In this document: piece after piece, positions 9,881 to 20,524 of the stretch
How the letters are laid out: every line of letters begins with the position of its first letter
How positions within the stretch are numbered: position 1 is the first letter of the stretch
DNA from: Cryptosporidium bovis
Taxonomy: Eukaryota > Apicomplexa > Conoidasida > Eucoccidiorida > Cryptosporidiidae
Direction: 5' to 3'
DNA length: 64,000 nt
NCBI GenBank assembly: GCA_009768925.2
Contig: VHIT02000034.1
Coordinates: 62,001 to 126,000, forward strand
Translations under genes and position numbers: made by a program
The notes under the pieces: generated by a model
What the model was told of the DNA's origin: nothing
The model's database searches: none
What the model saw: only the letters and a program-made list of their open reading frames with translations

Positions 9881-11656
9881 CTAACAGTAACATGAGAAAA
9901 TGTTTGATAGTTTTGGACTTAGAATAATGAAACAGTTATCTAAGTCTTCAATCACTTTGAGTTGGCCTCTTGGAAGATTTGGAATTGGAATAGCTGATTG
10001 ATCGTATGTTAGGATTTGCATATCATATGTTCTAGCTACTCTTTGTTCGTGTGAATAGTTTGAAAGTATTGACTCACTTGAAAATGATCTAGATAAATGA
10101 AATGACTGAATACTATCAATATTATTTATATTTGAATTAATACCAAAATCGTCAATTCCTGTTTGTGCATTCAACATATAATTATAATTATCACGAGTTT
10201 TTAAATTCGGTTGATCTATTTTAGTTTTATAATCGTCTTTACCTGTACTTGGTGATTTCTTAATAGTTGACGGCTTTATGTCCAGTTTGATATTTATCCC
10301 ATCAATTAAACTTTGCCTTGCATTGATATTATTATTATTAATATCATTATTACTAATATTATTTGGATCACACTCGTCAACATTCGCAGATAAATAGGAT
10401 GAAACCGTTTTATAAGAAGGTTGATTATTATCGGGTTCGAACTCGGGTTCATACTCGGATTCAGTTTCGTCTTCTGATTGATTTTCCAGTTTAGACCCTG
10501 ATAAAGGTGTGTGTAATAGACCATTTATATCCATTAAAGTTAAGATTGACTTAACTTCTGGCTTCTCATTACGTCCTCTGCTACCCCTTTTATTCATTAA
10601 ATTAATCACACTCTGAGCTAATATTCTTAATGATGATCTATGATTAGAGACATTTCTGGTATTGTTGTGTGATTTCTCATTGTTAAGCTGATTAGTTTCA
10701 CTGTTCACACTAGTGGAGATTCTATTACCAACTGAATTGTTATTAAAGGCAGTGGGCTCATTTGAGTTTTTATCACTTTCAACATGAGCATCAGGTATTG
10801 AACTAGGACTAGAATCATCTAATTTATTATTTTTTGAGTCTAATTTGGGTAAAGTTGGTTGAGTCACAAGGTTTGAAGGTTTTTTATTTACCTTAAATTG
10901 ATTTCTTGGATTTGAATAAGAAACACTTTTTGTGTTTCCATTAAAGTTATAGTTGTGGTTAATATATGAGTTATGATTCTTCTCATCACTGGAATCTATA
11001 TTATTATTTTTCTGGACTTTGACTTCTTTTTCTACATAATCGGCAGAATTGTCGAATTCATTGTTTATTTTACTATTTAAAGCATGTACCCCAGGGATTT
11101 TAGTGGTAATTACTTCGTTTTTAGGTTTGGTTGAAGGAGGATTTGAGGGAAAAAATTGGGAGCCAATATTGTTTTCATTATTTGTTGGAAGCGAAAAAAC
11201 TCTTTTCTTTGTCTTATTAACAATTTTACTTTTTTGTTTATATAAAAAGGTATTATTTGGTTTACTTTCATTGTAGAAGTTATCATTAAATTTGCCAATG
11301 ATATTCCTGCCATTAGTCTGGATTGAATAATAACTTTGGATAGTTTTTTCACCATTGCTTGTTGGAGTGAAGTTGTCACCTATATAACCCTGTTCATACC
11401 CTTGTCCAAAGTTGTCTAAAATATCTGCCCTAGATGTTATTTTACTTAAAAGAGAAGGTTCTGTGCTCGTTTCTGAAACTGTGTCATCAAAGGAGTAAAT
11501 ATCCAAACTCAAAGCTCTGGAAAGCTCTCTACATTCATTGATAAATCCCGGAATAACTAAAGATCTTTGTATTTTAATGAGTGGTGGATAAACATTTTCA
11601 TCATACGAGGAAGGGAGCTTCACTGAGGTATTTTTAGCTCTGAAGCAAGAAGTCAT
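9881..11656 (-). CDS. Low-complexity Asn/Ser-rich protein, unknown
   Basis: This single-exon frame encodes 591 residues from ATG 11656; the frame extends four codons upstream but begins there with TTG. Residues 1-60 (MTSCFRAKNTSVKLPSSYDE onward) and the last about 70 residues (YDMQILTYDQSAIPIPNLP, then GQLKVIEDLDNCFIIL) look ordered. The middle about 450 residues are Asn-, Ser- and Lys-rich low complexity with an acidic patch (EDETESEYEPEFEPD). No signal peptide, membrane segment or enzyme motif is seen. I do not recognise a family. A GTAAGT-like donor and TAG acceptor at about 11740-11712 might mark a 5'UTR intron, but the joined frame hits a stop, so it is not annotated as coding. Confidence 0.7.
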   Translation of the reverse strand: MTSCFRAKNTSVKLPSSYDENVYPPLIKIQRSLVIPGFINECRELSRALSLDIYSFDDTVSETSTEPSLLSKITSRADILDNFGQGYEQGYIGDNFTPTSNGEKTIQSYYSIQTNGRNIIGKFNDNFYNESKPNNTFLYKQKSKIVNKTKKRVFSLPTNNENNIGSQFFPSNPPSTKPKNEVITTKIPGVHALNSKINNEFDNSADYVEKEVKVQKNNNIDSSDEKNHNSYINHNYNFNGNTKSVSYSNPRNQFKVNKKPSNLVTQPTLPKLDSKNNKLDDSSPSSIPDAHVESDKNSNEPTAFNNNSVGNRISTSVNSETNQLNNEKSHNNTRNVSNHRSSLRILAQSVINLMNKRGSRGRNEKPEVKSILTLMDINGLLHTPLSGSKLENQSEDETESEYEPEFEPDNNQPSYKTVSSYLSANVDECDPNNISNNDINNNNINARQSLIDGINIKLDIKPSTIKKSPSTGKDDYKTKIDQPNLKTRDNYNYMLNAQTGIDDFGINSNINNIDSIQSFHLSRSFSSESILSNYSHEQRVARTYDMQILTYDQSAIPIPNLPRGQLKVIEDLDNCFIILSPKLSNIFSCYC

Positions 11657-12389
11657 CTCAAATATCAATATTTGTTAAACTGGCTATTCCAAACGAGATA
11701 GGAGTTCAAATTCTACAAATAAAATCTATTTTAATAACTTACTAATAATACAAAAACAAAGTCATAAATAAAGTTTGAATTGAAAATGGAATTTTTGATA
11801 TATTTAAATATTAATCAATATATTGTGTGACACCAGATATATAACTTGTTTTTCTTCAAATAAGAAATTATTAAGGCTAAATTTCCATTTTATTTTGTAT
11901 TTTTGGCATTTCAACGAATTAAACTTTTATATACATGGACATTTATAATTGTTTACAAATAAAACAAGAGGGAAAAGTCATGCACAAATAAATATATACC
12001 TGCATATATAATAATAAGAAAGAAACATTAAGATAGTAATCTATTAATGCTTTACAAGTACCGGCAAATATAGTGTTGCAGATTATGCGTACACGTCTTC
12101 ACGCAAAGATAATTTAAAGAGAAAAAAAAGATAAACAAGAGTAGAATAATGTAGGCATTAACACATGCTTAAGAGTTGAATAAGAAATCAATAATACAAC
12201 TACAGACTTGGGTAGATAAACGTAAATGAAACCCTTATATGAGAAGAAGTAAGAAAGCAATCAGAAGATACAAGATAGTCGGGCGGGCACGCATGCAATT
12301 GGAAAAAAGTGGGAATGATAAAATATAATAAAAATTAGAGTTGACTAAATATTGAAAATTTGCACAAATAGTTATAGTGTAACATGTTG
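11657..12389. other. Intergenic region between co-directional genes
   Basis: This 733-bp AT-rich stretch is upstream of the gene starting at 11656 and downstream of the one ending at 12390. It contains ACCGGCAAA at 12060. No coding exon was recognised. Confidence 0.5.
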
Positions 12390-14297
12390 TTATAAATCTT
12401 TAAGTTGTTGAATAACATGGAAGATTTCATCCCAATTGTTGTCACAGGAAACAGTTTTCTTTAGTTTTGGAGATTCATATCGCCGTGAATAGTTCTTGCC
12501 TAGGGCAGTGTGATAGTTTTTATATTCTGATTTGACGTCTGCGGAATTAATAAATATATTTTCACCACCATATTCATTGTTTATAGACATTTTATTGTGT
12601 GAATAAGATGCCTTATTTCTAACTAATTTATTTTTCAAGTAAGATATTTCTTGCAACAATCTTTCATTTTCAAGTTCCTTGAGTTTGTATTTTTGCTTTG
12701 ATGCACCCAACTGATTTTTTAAGATGTTTATTTCATTTCTAAGTCTGGTTGAGGTAACATTACTTGAATAATCTAGAGTTCTTTCACTATAAAACATGCG
12801 ATCAGTATCCGAGTTATGTTTTGAATCAATGTTACTAGGTTTCGAGTGATAGTTCCCATTGTAGTTACATGTAAATGAATTATTTACATTTATTGGAGCC
12901 TCTATATCATTACTATCGTTATTAGAACCTATTGATTGAATAAATATACTTTTTAATTTTTGTTGTTTAATGTTGATGCTAATTTTTTGTAAATTATTTG
13001 TCTGTGTGTAATTATTGCACAATTTAGTATTTTTTTGTTTTTGAACCAACTTAATACAATTTGTTAGTATATTTTCAATAGATGAACATAATTCCAATAT
13101 GCTTTTGCAAACCTTGTATTCGATTTCATTATTCTCACCATAAAACTTTAATATCAATGATTTAACATAGTCAAATAGTCTTATGCACTCGACATTATTT
13201 TTATTATTTATTAAATAATAATTTATTTCACTAAGAATAGTGTCGGTAGTTGCCAATATACAATCTAGTTGAGCAAATTTACCGTGCATAATAGTCGTTT
13301 CTTCTTTGATTCTGCCTAATTCAATGGAGAGTGAATCTTCTTTTTTATATAGAGCTTCATTTAATTTTTCAATCTGCTCCTGTAAAATGTTAATCTTCTC
13401 TTTTTCTTTTATCAATAAACTTTTTTGTTTTAAATATTCATGACTAACTGAAGCATACTGTTCATTTTTTTGTTCTAGTTGTTTTTGAATTTCTACATTT
13501 AAATTCTCTATTTTAGTTATATATTCATTCTTTTCTTTATCATTTAAAATGTAATCTTGAATTATTTCAATTTTAATTACATTCTCTAGTGCTAATTTAT
13601 TTGTATTTACACATTTAATAATAACAGGAATAAGTTTATTTAAAGTTAGTTCATTTTTCTCAAATGTATTTACTCCAACATTTATTTTATAACTTTCTTC
13701 ATGAGTCATATTATTGTTGCTACTCATATTTATTATCTGAGATCTTAAGAAAAATATTTCATCTAAATATATCTTTATTTCTTCTCTATGTACATTTTTA
13801 ATTATGTCGGTAACTTGCAATAATTCTGGTGTCTTTGAATTATTGTTCAAGTACTTGTTGCTTTCAACTAAATTTTTACTGCCATTTACTTCAAAATTTT
13901 CTACATTGTTAACTCCATTATCATATTTTATGTTTTTATTTTCAATGTTGTCACACTCATCTTCTCCAAGTAAGTTTGTTCTTCTCAATATTGAGGATAG
14001 GCTATATTCTGGTTTTCTATTTGAATGTACTATTTGCCCTATTTCTGACCAAATAAATCTATTTTTCTCATTATCCGCAACGCTTATTACATTTATATCT
14101 TCTATTTCACGTTTATTTCCATCATATTTGTACTTTTCTATGTGTGGAGTTTTATAATGATAATCAATATTGCTATTTAATTCGTCCTCTATTAATGAGG
14201 TATTCACTGCATGTTTGTGTGTTATATTCTCTCCAAAACTACTAACCCCTATATTACTAAAATTCGTAAACTCATACTCAAGTTCTTTTTGATTCAT
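12390..14297 (-). CDS. Long coiled-coil protein, unknown
   Basis: A 635-residue single-exon protein starts at ATG 14297 (MNQKELEYEFTNFSN). The N-terminal about 150 residues are Asn-rich. Roughly residues 240-330 form a clear coiled coil (EIQKQLEQKNEQYASVSHEY), and a second coil lies near 525-565 (NEINILKNQLGASKQKYKLK). The C-terminus ends with a conserved-looking patch (NNWDEIFHVIQQLKDL). There is no signal peptide, membrane span or catalytic motif. The shape suggests a structural or cytoskeletal/centrosomal-type scaffold, but that is inference from composition only. The upstream region holds a CGGCGCCT box and a hairpin with ACCGGCAAA. Confidence 0.75.
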   Translation of the reverse strand: MNQKELEYEFTNFSNIGVSSFGENITHKHAVNTSLIEDELNSNIDYHYKTPHIEKYKYDGNKREIEDINVISVADNEKNRFIWSEIGQIVHSNRKPEYSLSSILRRTNLLGEDECDNIENKNIKYDNGVNNVENFEVNGSKNLVESNKYLNNNSKTPELLQVTDIIKNVHREEIKIYLDEIFFLRSQIINMSSNNNMTHEESYKINVGVNTFEKNELTLNKLIPVIIKCVNTNKLALENVIKIEIIQDYILNDKEKNEYITKIENLNVEIQKQLEQKNEQYASVSHEYLKQKSLLIKEKEKINILQEQIEKLNEALYKKEDSLSIELGRIKEETTIMHGKFAQLDCILATTDTILSEINYYLINNKNNVECIRLFDYVKSLILKFYGENNEIEYKVCKSILELCSSIENILTNCIKLVQKQKNTKLCNNYTQTNNLQKISINIKQQKLKSIFIQSIGSNNDSNDIEAPINVNNSFTCNYNGNYHSKPSNIDSKHNSDTDRMFYSERTLDYSSNVTSTRLRNEINILKNQLGASKQKYKLKELENERLLQEISYLKNKLVRNKASYSHNKMSINNEYGGENIFINSADVKSEYKNYHTALGKNYSRRYESPKLKKTVSCDNNWDEIFHVIQQLKDL

Positions 14298-15414
14298 TTA
14301 AAAAAAAATACCCAAAGTTCAATACCTTTTTTTTAATCTAGTCTTTAGATTTCTATCTTATTTGTAGATATAACTTATGAATATAATTCCATCTATCTAA
14401 TATTATACAACAATACATTTAAATACATAAATTAGTGCTTATATATCCACCTATATTTATGTATGCGTTACATCATGAGTGCATTGTTTATAACCGTTAA
14501 TTGTTTTCTTATATTTCATTCTTCTGCCACATTTGTTAATACTTTTTTATTGCATGTAAAGTTCCCCACAGAAAACAAATCATATATATTATGTCGGCGC
14601 CTAAACAATTCATGTTTACCGGCAAACCCGCTGGTAACATAACAAAAAAACAATGAAAGAATAAATTTATAATTGTAAAATAAATAATATATATTTATAG
14701 AAACGTAATTTGTTTTATTAATTCACTAAATAGTTGTATATCGGTAGAGTGGCGGTACGGGTAATATCTAAAGTTTGTCAGGTGAATTGATAGAGAATTA
14801 ATATTTTTTGCAACAGAAAAAGGTATGTATTTTGCTGGTGGGAGGGAGGGAAGAGAAACGGAAAAAATACATTTAATTTTTGTAGTTATGAACTCAATCA
14901 TTATTTATTTCAGTTAAATATTTTTTAACTAGTGTCTGTACCTTAAATAAGTTTTTTTATATCACACGAAATAAATCTACAACATTCTAGGTAGTAAAAA
15001 ACAAGTCATTCTTTTTTTGTTTTGTTTGATCTTTTTTTTTTATAAATATGAAAAAAAATCTGTTATAATTGTTTAATGTACATTTGAGGTTGTTTTCTTA
15101 TATCATCACTAGTGCCTACGCCTCTTTGTGGAGATATATCTAAATGACGTCAAGATATCGACTACTTAATGTATTGTCTCTTTGACCCCTCAAATTATTT
15201 ACACTTAAAAAAATTAAACGATTTGTGTAAAAGAACTCTATTCTAAACTAATTTGAGAGTGGAAGGTAGATAAGTTTAATAAATAACATATATGAATTAG
15301 GTTTAGGTATTGATTGTACGTTTCATTAATGCTTCTGGCATTATTTAGTCATTTTTTTGGCAAATATATAGGAAATAAACATTGAACTAAGTCATTAAAC
15401 GATAAGCTATATAT
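14298..15414. other. Divergent intergenic region, 1.1 kb
   Basis: This region lies between the coiled-coil gene (-) and the mucin-like gene (+). It contains CGGCGCCT at 14595-14602, and an 8-bp stem with 6-nt loop (TTACCGGC at 14616-14623 with GCTGGTAA at 14630-14637) that includes the ACCGGCAAA motif. The 68-codon frame at 14695-14901 (-) has no support. Confidence 0.5.
14595..14602. promoter_or_regulatory. GGCGCC core box
   Basis: CGGCGCCT lies 298 bp upstream of the coiled-coil gene start at 14297, in an AT-rich region. It has the same core as the boxes at 5959, 22569, 25023 and 43940. Confidence 0.35.
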
Positions 15415-18150
15415 ATGGGAAGAGTACAGATGACATATGTGAAGTTTTGCTTACTATTTATTTCATATATTTTTTTGTTAAATGAACATAATTTCCTTAA
15501 TAATGGTTTTTTAAACATTAATAGACATTCTTTAGAGTGTAATGAATTAAATTTTAACCATTCTTTGGTTCAATTAAAAACTTCCAAAGAAGGTCCTGAT
15601 AAAAAGGATGATGAAAACGGCACTAAAGACAGAAAGCAGAGAACAGCACCTGGAGTTGGAACAAGACCAAAAACGGGAACAGGAACGGGAGTTGGAACTG
15701 GAACAAGACCAAAAACAGGAGCAGGAACGGGAGGTGGAGCTGGAGCAAGACCAAGAACAGGAACAGGAACAGGAGTTGGAACTGGAACAAGACCAAAAAC
15801 AGGAACAGGAACAGGAGTTGGAACTGGAACAAGACCAACAACAGGAACGGGAACAGGGACAGGAACAGGAACGGGAACAGGGACAGAAACAGGTGGAGGG
15901 TGTTCTAGAGGTGGAAGACATACGAAAGTAGTCACGAAACCACCTTCTACAAAAATTAAAACATCGCCTTTTAAGACAGGAATAGAACCCGGACCAGGAC
16001 TCAAACCAACACTATTGGGACCAGGACTCAAACCAACACTATTGGGACCAGGACTCAAACCAACACGATTGGGACCAGGATTCAAAACGATTGGGTTGAG
16101 TGGGAAGGGTACAGGCTCTGTTGGAATGCCAAGATTAAGCGCGAGAGATTCAGCTGGAACCTCGACTTCAGGAGTAAAATCAAAAACTAAAAATGATGAT
16201 GATAACGTCAATAATGAAGATAGTGGTGATACCGGAGGCGGCAGCTCCGGTGGTGGTGGTGCTGAAGGAGGAAGTGGTGGTGGTACTGGTGGCGGTGATA
16301 CCGGAGGCGGCAGCTCCGGTGGTGGCGGTGCTGAAGGAGGAGGTGGTGGTGGTACTGAAGGTGGTGATACCGGAGGTGGTAGTTCTGGTGATGGTGATAC
16401 TGGAGGTGGTGGTGGCGGTGCTGAAGGAGGAGGTGGTGGCGGTGCTGAAGGAGGAGGTGGTGGCGGTGCTGAAGGAGGAGGTGGTGGCGGTGCTGAAGGA
16501 GGAGGTGGTGGTGGAGATAAAAAGAGCAGAAAGAAACATGGCATGGTAAAAGTTCTACTTTATGGTTATGAATCGGTTTCAGATTTGGATTCAGATGATG
16601 AAAGTAGGATCGGAGCAGACTCAAGTTCAGTATTAGCAGTACGTGGTGAATTAACAGAAAAAGTTAAAGAATTAAAGATGATCATGAGAGGTACAACCCA
16701 TGGTTTTTGTGATGATTTAATTTCAGATGTTTTGCGTTCATATAAGTATGGTCTTAATGAACACAGAAAAAGTTTAATTTCGGCTTTCGAATCGAGAATT
16801 TCTGCCGCTAAGAGTCTGTTGAATTATTTTGAATCATTATTAAATTCCATAATTGCTCGATATTATTTACTTGGTTGCGACGATAGTCAAAAGCTGAAAA
16901 ATAATCCTGAATTGAAAAATGAGTGCAAGAAATTGAAAAAATTAATTAAATATTTGGAGAGATCTATTAATCAATTGAAAGCACTTTTGAATGAATATAT
17001 CGATTGTTTAGCAGAGTTAAATAAGTTAATAATTAAAAATGATGCTTCATCCCACAGTTCTGGCAGCAAATCTGGAATAAGCGAGAAGTCCCATGATTCT
17101 AAAACAAAAACAGATTCCACAAAACGGAGGAGACGTAGGCATAGAGATAGTAGTAAAAGACATTCAGGTAGCGGTTATATGAAAGGTACACATGATGATG
17201 GTAGCCATAGTGACGGTAGTAATGACGGAGACGTCTCTTCTACTTCAGAAGATGAATCTACATTTTCTTCGAGTACAAAAGGTGGCATTGGACGGTCACG
17301 TTGTTCTAGCAGCTCTCTATCTCTTTTATCTGATGTTGATGATGGAAAACCCTATGGTGATTCAGATTTAGATTCAGATTCTGGTACCCTTCCTGTTTCA
17401 AGTGAATTGTCACAACAAATTTCGAAAGAAGTACAAAATTCTGAGAGATACTGCAATGAAATCCTTGATGAAATACTGAAAGCGGCTTATGATATAGAGC
17501 GACTGGAAGAACAATACAGAAAAGTACAAACTACTGCAAGTTGTTTCGGTTCTCTCGTTCATACTGCTGATGGTAGACTAAGGAGAATAAGGAAGGATTT
17601 AAAGGATTTGCAATCATCTGGAGCAAGTGATCGGGCTCATCATAATCATCGATCATACAGGAAAACTCTAGAATTACAAACTAAGACACATCATAACTTA
17701 ATGATTTATAAAGCAAAGGAAGAGTCATTATTAGAATGCTTAGAAAAAATAGAAAATTTGCTCGGGAATTTAGGATATGAGTTATTTAATGTTGCGGATA
17801 CAGATGGTGGTTACAAGGAAGGCGATGGTTTAGTTGGAGCTGTAGGTGGACATGGAGGCGACGATGGTTTAGTTGGAGCTGTAGGTGGACATGGAGGCGG
17901 CGATGGTTTAGTTGGAGCTGTAGGTGGATATGGAGGCGACGATGGTTTAGTTGGAGCTGTAGGTGGACATGGAGGCGGCGATGGTTTAGTTGGAGCTGTA
18001 GGTGGACATGGAGGCGGCGATGATGATGATATAGTTGGAGCTGTAGGTGGACATGAAGACGACGATGATGATGATATAGTTGAGTCTGCAGGTGGAAATG
18101 AAGACGACGATGATGATGATATAGTTGAATCTGAAGGTGGAAATGAATGA
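15415..18150 (+). CDS. Mucin-like secreted protein with four repeat blocks and Cys-bearing coils
   Basis: This is a 911-residue single exon. The N-terminus ([20 protein letters not shown]) is a signal peptide. Order: Thr/Gly-rich block ([15 protein letters not shown]-type repeats, about 80-160); three PGLKPTLLG copies and a degenerate fourth (about 193-220); Gly-rich block with GGGGGAEG repeats (about 262-366); coiled module A with Cys (about 410-540; [25 protein letters not shown]); a Ser-rich basic spacer with RRRRRHRD, a possible processing site; coiled module B (about 660-795; [23 protein letters not shown]); then 13-residue [13 protein letters not shown]-type repeats passing into acidic [10 protein letters not shown] copies. 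Thr-rich repeats suggest O-glycosylation. No membrane or GPI signal follows, so secretion or surface association is inferred. Modules A and B may be an old internal duplication. It resembles a Cryptosporidium mucin-like glycoprotein, but I cannot name it. Confidence 0.85.
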   Translation: MGRVQMTYVKFCLLFISYIFLLNEHNFLNNGFLNINRHSLECNELNFNHSLVQLKTSKEGPDKKDDENGTKDRKQRTAPGVGTRPKTGTGTGVGTGTRPKTGAGTGGGAGARPRTGTGTGVGTGTRPKTGTGTGVGTGTRPTTGTGTGTGTGTGTGTETGGGCSRGGRHTKVVTKPPSTKIKTSPFKTGIEPGPGLKPTLLGPGLKPTLLGPGLKPTRLGPGFKTIGLSGKGTGSVGMPRLSARDSAGTSTSGVKSKTKNDDDNVNNEDSGDTGGGSSGGGGAEGGSGGGTGGGDTGGGSSGGGGAEGGGGGGTEGGDTGGGSSGDGDTGGGGGGAEGGGGGGAEGGGGGGAEGGGGGGAEGGGGGGDKKSRKKHGMVKVLLYGYESVSDLDSDDESRIGADSSSVLAVRGELTEKVKELKMIMRGTTHGFCDDLISDVLRSYKYGLNEHRKSLISAFESRISAAKSLLNYFESLLNSIIARYYLLGCDDSQKLKNNPELKNECKKLKKLIKYLERSINQLKALLNEYIDCLAELNKLIIKNDASSHSSGSKSGISEKSHDSKTKTDSTKRRRRRHRDSSKRHSGSGYMKGTHDDGSHSDGSNDGDVSSTSEDESTFSSSTKGGIGRSRCSSSSLSLLSDVDDGKPYGDSDLDSDSGTLPVSSELSQQISKEVQNSERYCNEILDEILKAAYDIERLEEQYRKVQTTASCFGSLVHTADGRLRRIRKDLKDLQSSGASDRAHHNHRSYRKTLELQTKTHHNLMIYKAKEESLLECLEKIENLLGNLGYELFNVADTDGGYKEGDGLVGAVGGHGGDDGLVGAVGGHGGGDGLVGAVGGYGGDDGLVGAVGGHGGGDGLVGAVGGHGGGDDDDIVGAVGGHEDDDDDDIVESAGGNEDDDDDDIVESEGGNE
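15658..15894 (+). repeat. Thr-Gly repeat block (GGAACAGGAACG-type)
   Basis: Imperfect 6/12/18-bp tandem repeats are built on GGAACAGGAACNGGA with interspersed AGACCAAAAACA. They encode GTGTG / RPKTG runs in the mucin-like protein. Repeat number is likely variable between isolates (inference). Confidence 0.85.
15991..16071 (+). repeat. 27-bp tandem repeat, 3 copies
   Basis: The unit starts GGACCAGGACTCAAACCAAC and encodes GPGLKPTLL. Copies begin at 15991, 16018 and 16045; the third has one change (CACGATTG). A degenerate fourth follows to about 16097. Confidence 0.9.
16417..16512 (+). repeat. 24-bp Gly/Ala/Glu tandem repeat, 4 copies
   Basis: The GCTGAAGGAGGAGGTGGTGG phase recurs every 24 bp (16420, 16444, 16468, 16492) and encodes GGGGGAEG. 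The coding strand is strongly G-rich with closely spaced GG tracts. Confidence 0.85.
17818..18147 (+). repeat. 39-bp tandem repeat, about 5 copies plus acidic derivatives
   Basis: The unit encodes [13 protein letters not shown] (13 codons). The last three copies expand the Asp run (GAT)n to give [10 protein letters not shown] units, a visible gradient from Gly-rich to acidic. Confidence 0.85.
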
Positions 18151-19268
18151 TGAGCCCAAAATGGCATTTGAATCATAATTACATTTACCAGTCCTCTTTA
18201 TTTTCGGCTTTCCATGATAAATATAAAGACTGAGATAAAGTGGTGAGGGCTAAAACCAATGTTATAAATGCGAAGTTCTAAGTAATGTCCTAAAAGTAAT
18301 CTTGTTTCGGATATGTTAGATTTCAGCTTATGATTTTAATACGTCCAAATAACATGTTTATTGAAGAGTGGTTAAAAGCAAATGATTGTGAGATATCATT
18401 TTTTCAATAATTTGTTTTAAATGTATGTTGTTAATTTAAAACAATATAACAATTTTTGCCTATGGTTCCAAATTAAGGTAAACCTGCGATAATGAAGGAG
18501 TAAGTTCAGATTAAGTTTATTTTTTCTTATTGAATATAAGGATTAAATAAAAGTTATGAAAAGTCTACAGTAGATTTTATGGAAGAGTTGCATTTTTCAA
18601 ATTTATGTTTTAATATGAAAGATCAAAGAATGACCTATTTAAATAAAACATCACAAATAAATACGTAAATATTACGTTTATTCCTATGTTTGGGTGGTGA
18701 TCATAGTGGTAATACAGTTTCCTGTTATACTTAATATAAAATTATCACCGAATCGAATGGTTTAATAATGATTTGAAATTTCTAGATCTTTTTTTGAGAA
18801 TGTTTTATTTTAAAATGTATTATTTATTATCCCAACCATCACATTGTTAAGTTATATTAATATAAGTACACCTTTCTAATTTGCAGTGGTTAATAGTGTT
18901 ATGGATATTAGGTATAATGAATAATGATAATTTACAAGTTATATTAGTGGCTAGTATGAGTGAAGCTTATGTAAATTGAATGAAAAATACTGAATGATAA
19001 TATTTATTTAAAAAAAATCATACGTATGATTTTTTTAAAGTAATTGGATGTTTTAATTTTTGCACTGAATTTTTTTTTTGTGGTGAGGGAAGGCGAATAA
19101 AAATTTAAGGTTGTTTAATCAGATGTTTGAAACAAGTGAAAGAATTAACTGTTATTTAATGATTAGAACATTTTTCTGTTATTTTTTCAATGAATGTTTC
19201 ACCTATGATGTTTTCTGTTTAATAGCAACAAATTTTATCACTTCAGTACTTACGAATTTTTTGTAGTG
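18151..19268. other. Convergent intergenic region, 1.1 kb
   Basis: This region lies between two 3' ends. It is AT-rich and contains a perfect 26-bp palindrome at 19011-19036. No open frame or RNA gene was recognised. Confidence 0.6.
19011..19036. repeat. Perfect 26-bp palindrome
   Basis: The sequence is (A)7 TCATAC followed by its exact complement GTATGA (T)7, centred between 19023 and 19024. After one mismatch it pairs two more bases on each side. It could form a hairpin ending in a T-run on either strand, in a convergent intergenic region. A 3'-end or terminator role is speculative. Confidence 0.8.
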
Positions 19269-20524
19269 TTAATGTAAATACTCAAAAAGTTCATTTCTTG
19301 CTTTGATTGTGTGCGAGTTATTCACAAATATCCCTAAGGCTCCAACTAATTCAATTATGGTTTTCTTTATGTATATATATATTATAGTTTGTTACAATAT
19401 TGGTTATTTAGTGTGAAATCGTAAATGGAAATATATGTTTGGGTTAACTTACTTGAAGTGATGAATACAAAACTTTATTGACTTTCGTATTTCCAATCTG
19501 ATCAGGAGACCAATTTATCAGAATAAAATTATCATCCTCCAGTTTTAATAGATAAAAGGATGGAGTGGTCAACAATGATGACAAATCTTTGTATTTGTAT
19601 TTCAATGGTACGATCTCGACGCTATCTTGATTTATAACCTTTTTTTAATTAAAAAAAAAAAAAAGTGGTTATCTAAACTTACTATTCTTGCACAGGTTAC
19701 CACACCACATAAAATTGATTCAACAGCTTCTAGTGAACTTTCTGACAACTTTAATGATTGCATTCTAAATAACTTATTATTTACATGTTTTATTTGCGAA
19801 CCGAAATATTCAATATATTCACCATTATACACATAATCTTTGTCAACAAATTTCTCATTTAAATCTATTTTGATATCCTTATTTTTATCAATTCTTCCTT
19901 CTATAACTATTGAATTGCTTAAGCTAGATAAAAAACTGAACGTATCCTCGTATATTTGATTAATTATTAAGGATTGAAATACATTATTTACCAAAGCACT
20001 ATTTGAACTCTTTATTATTATACTAACAATAAAGATATACACAATAACAGTGATAATAGTTGTAAATGAGAAGATAATAAAGAATTAGGAATGAGAACAT
20101 TTGCTAAAACAAATTCGCATATTAAATATTTAAAAAAAACTTACTTTACACTCTTGGAAAGATAATAACCAGTTAAAACTAAAACGAAATCCAGATTATT
20201 GACAAATTTATCCAACTCAGATAATTGCTTTACATATTCACCTATTTTTGTAAATATTTCTCCAAATGAAATAGTATCGATTTTATCTTGAATGTAATTT
20301 GACATATTGTTTGAAGATTCAAGTGAATTCTTTATCACGCATTTTGGTATAATGTAATTGTTGCAATTAGTTACATTACTCCCATCACCAAAACTCACTT
20401 TGTACTCCTCTCCTCCTAAAACAAATATGTTCATGTGTCCTTCAATCATATTTTCTTTATTAAAAAAGTATTTGTGAAATCTCTCCTCAAATAAACTGTT
20501 ACCTATAATTATATAGTCACCCAT
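19269..20524 (-). CDS. ADF-H domain protein, twinfilin-like C-terminus (4 exons)
   Basis: Proposed exons are 20145-20524, 19683-20022, 19453-19638 and 19269-19364; introns are 122, 44 and 88 nt, each with GTAAGT. Frames join cleanly to 333 residues ending FEYLH. The first acceptor is the least certain, because the more obvious TTTTAG leads to a stop. Residues about 210-333 resemble an actin-depolymerising-factor homology domain: a helix SESSLEAVESILCGV, strand ARIVINQDSVEIV, DLSSLLTTPSFYLLKL, then FILINWSPDQ and VNKVLYSSLQKTI, which parallel the twinfilin/cofilin 'WSPD...KMLY(A/S)S.KATL' block. The first about 200 residues are unrecognised. ADF-H proteins bind actin monomers or filaments. The identification rests on pattern recognition. 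GGCGGGAA lies 164 bp upstream of the ATG. Confidence 0.6.

Noticed and set aside
14695-14901. 68-codon minus-strand frame between coiled-coil and mucin-like genes
   Set aside because: No recognisable features and no splice partners; likely chance.
15570-16544. 324-residue minus-strand open frame, Pro-rich, antisense to the mucin-like gene
   Set aside because: It is open only because the repeats on the coding strand (Gly/Thr codons) lack stop complements. It has no signal or domain, and the sense frame has a signal peptide and non-repeat coding modules.
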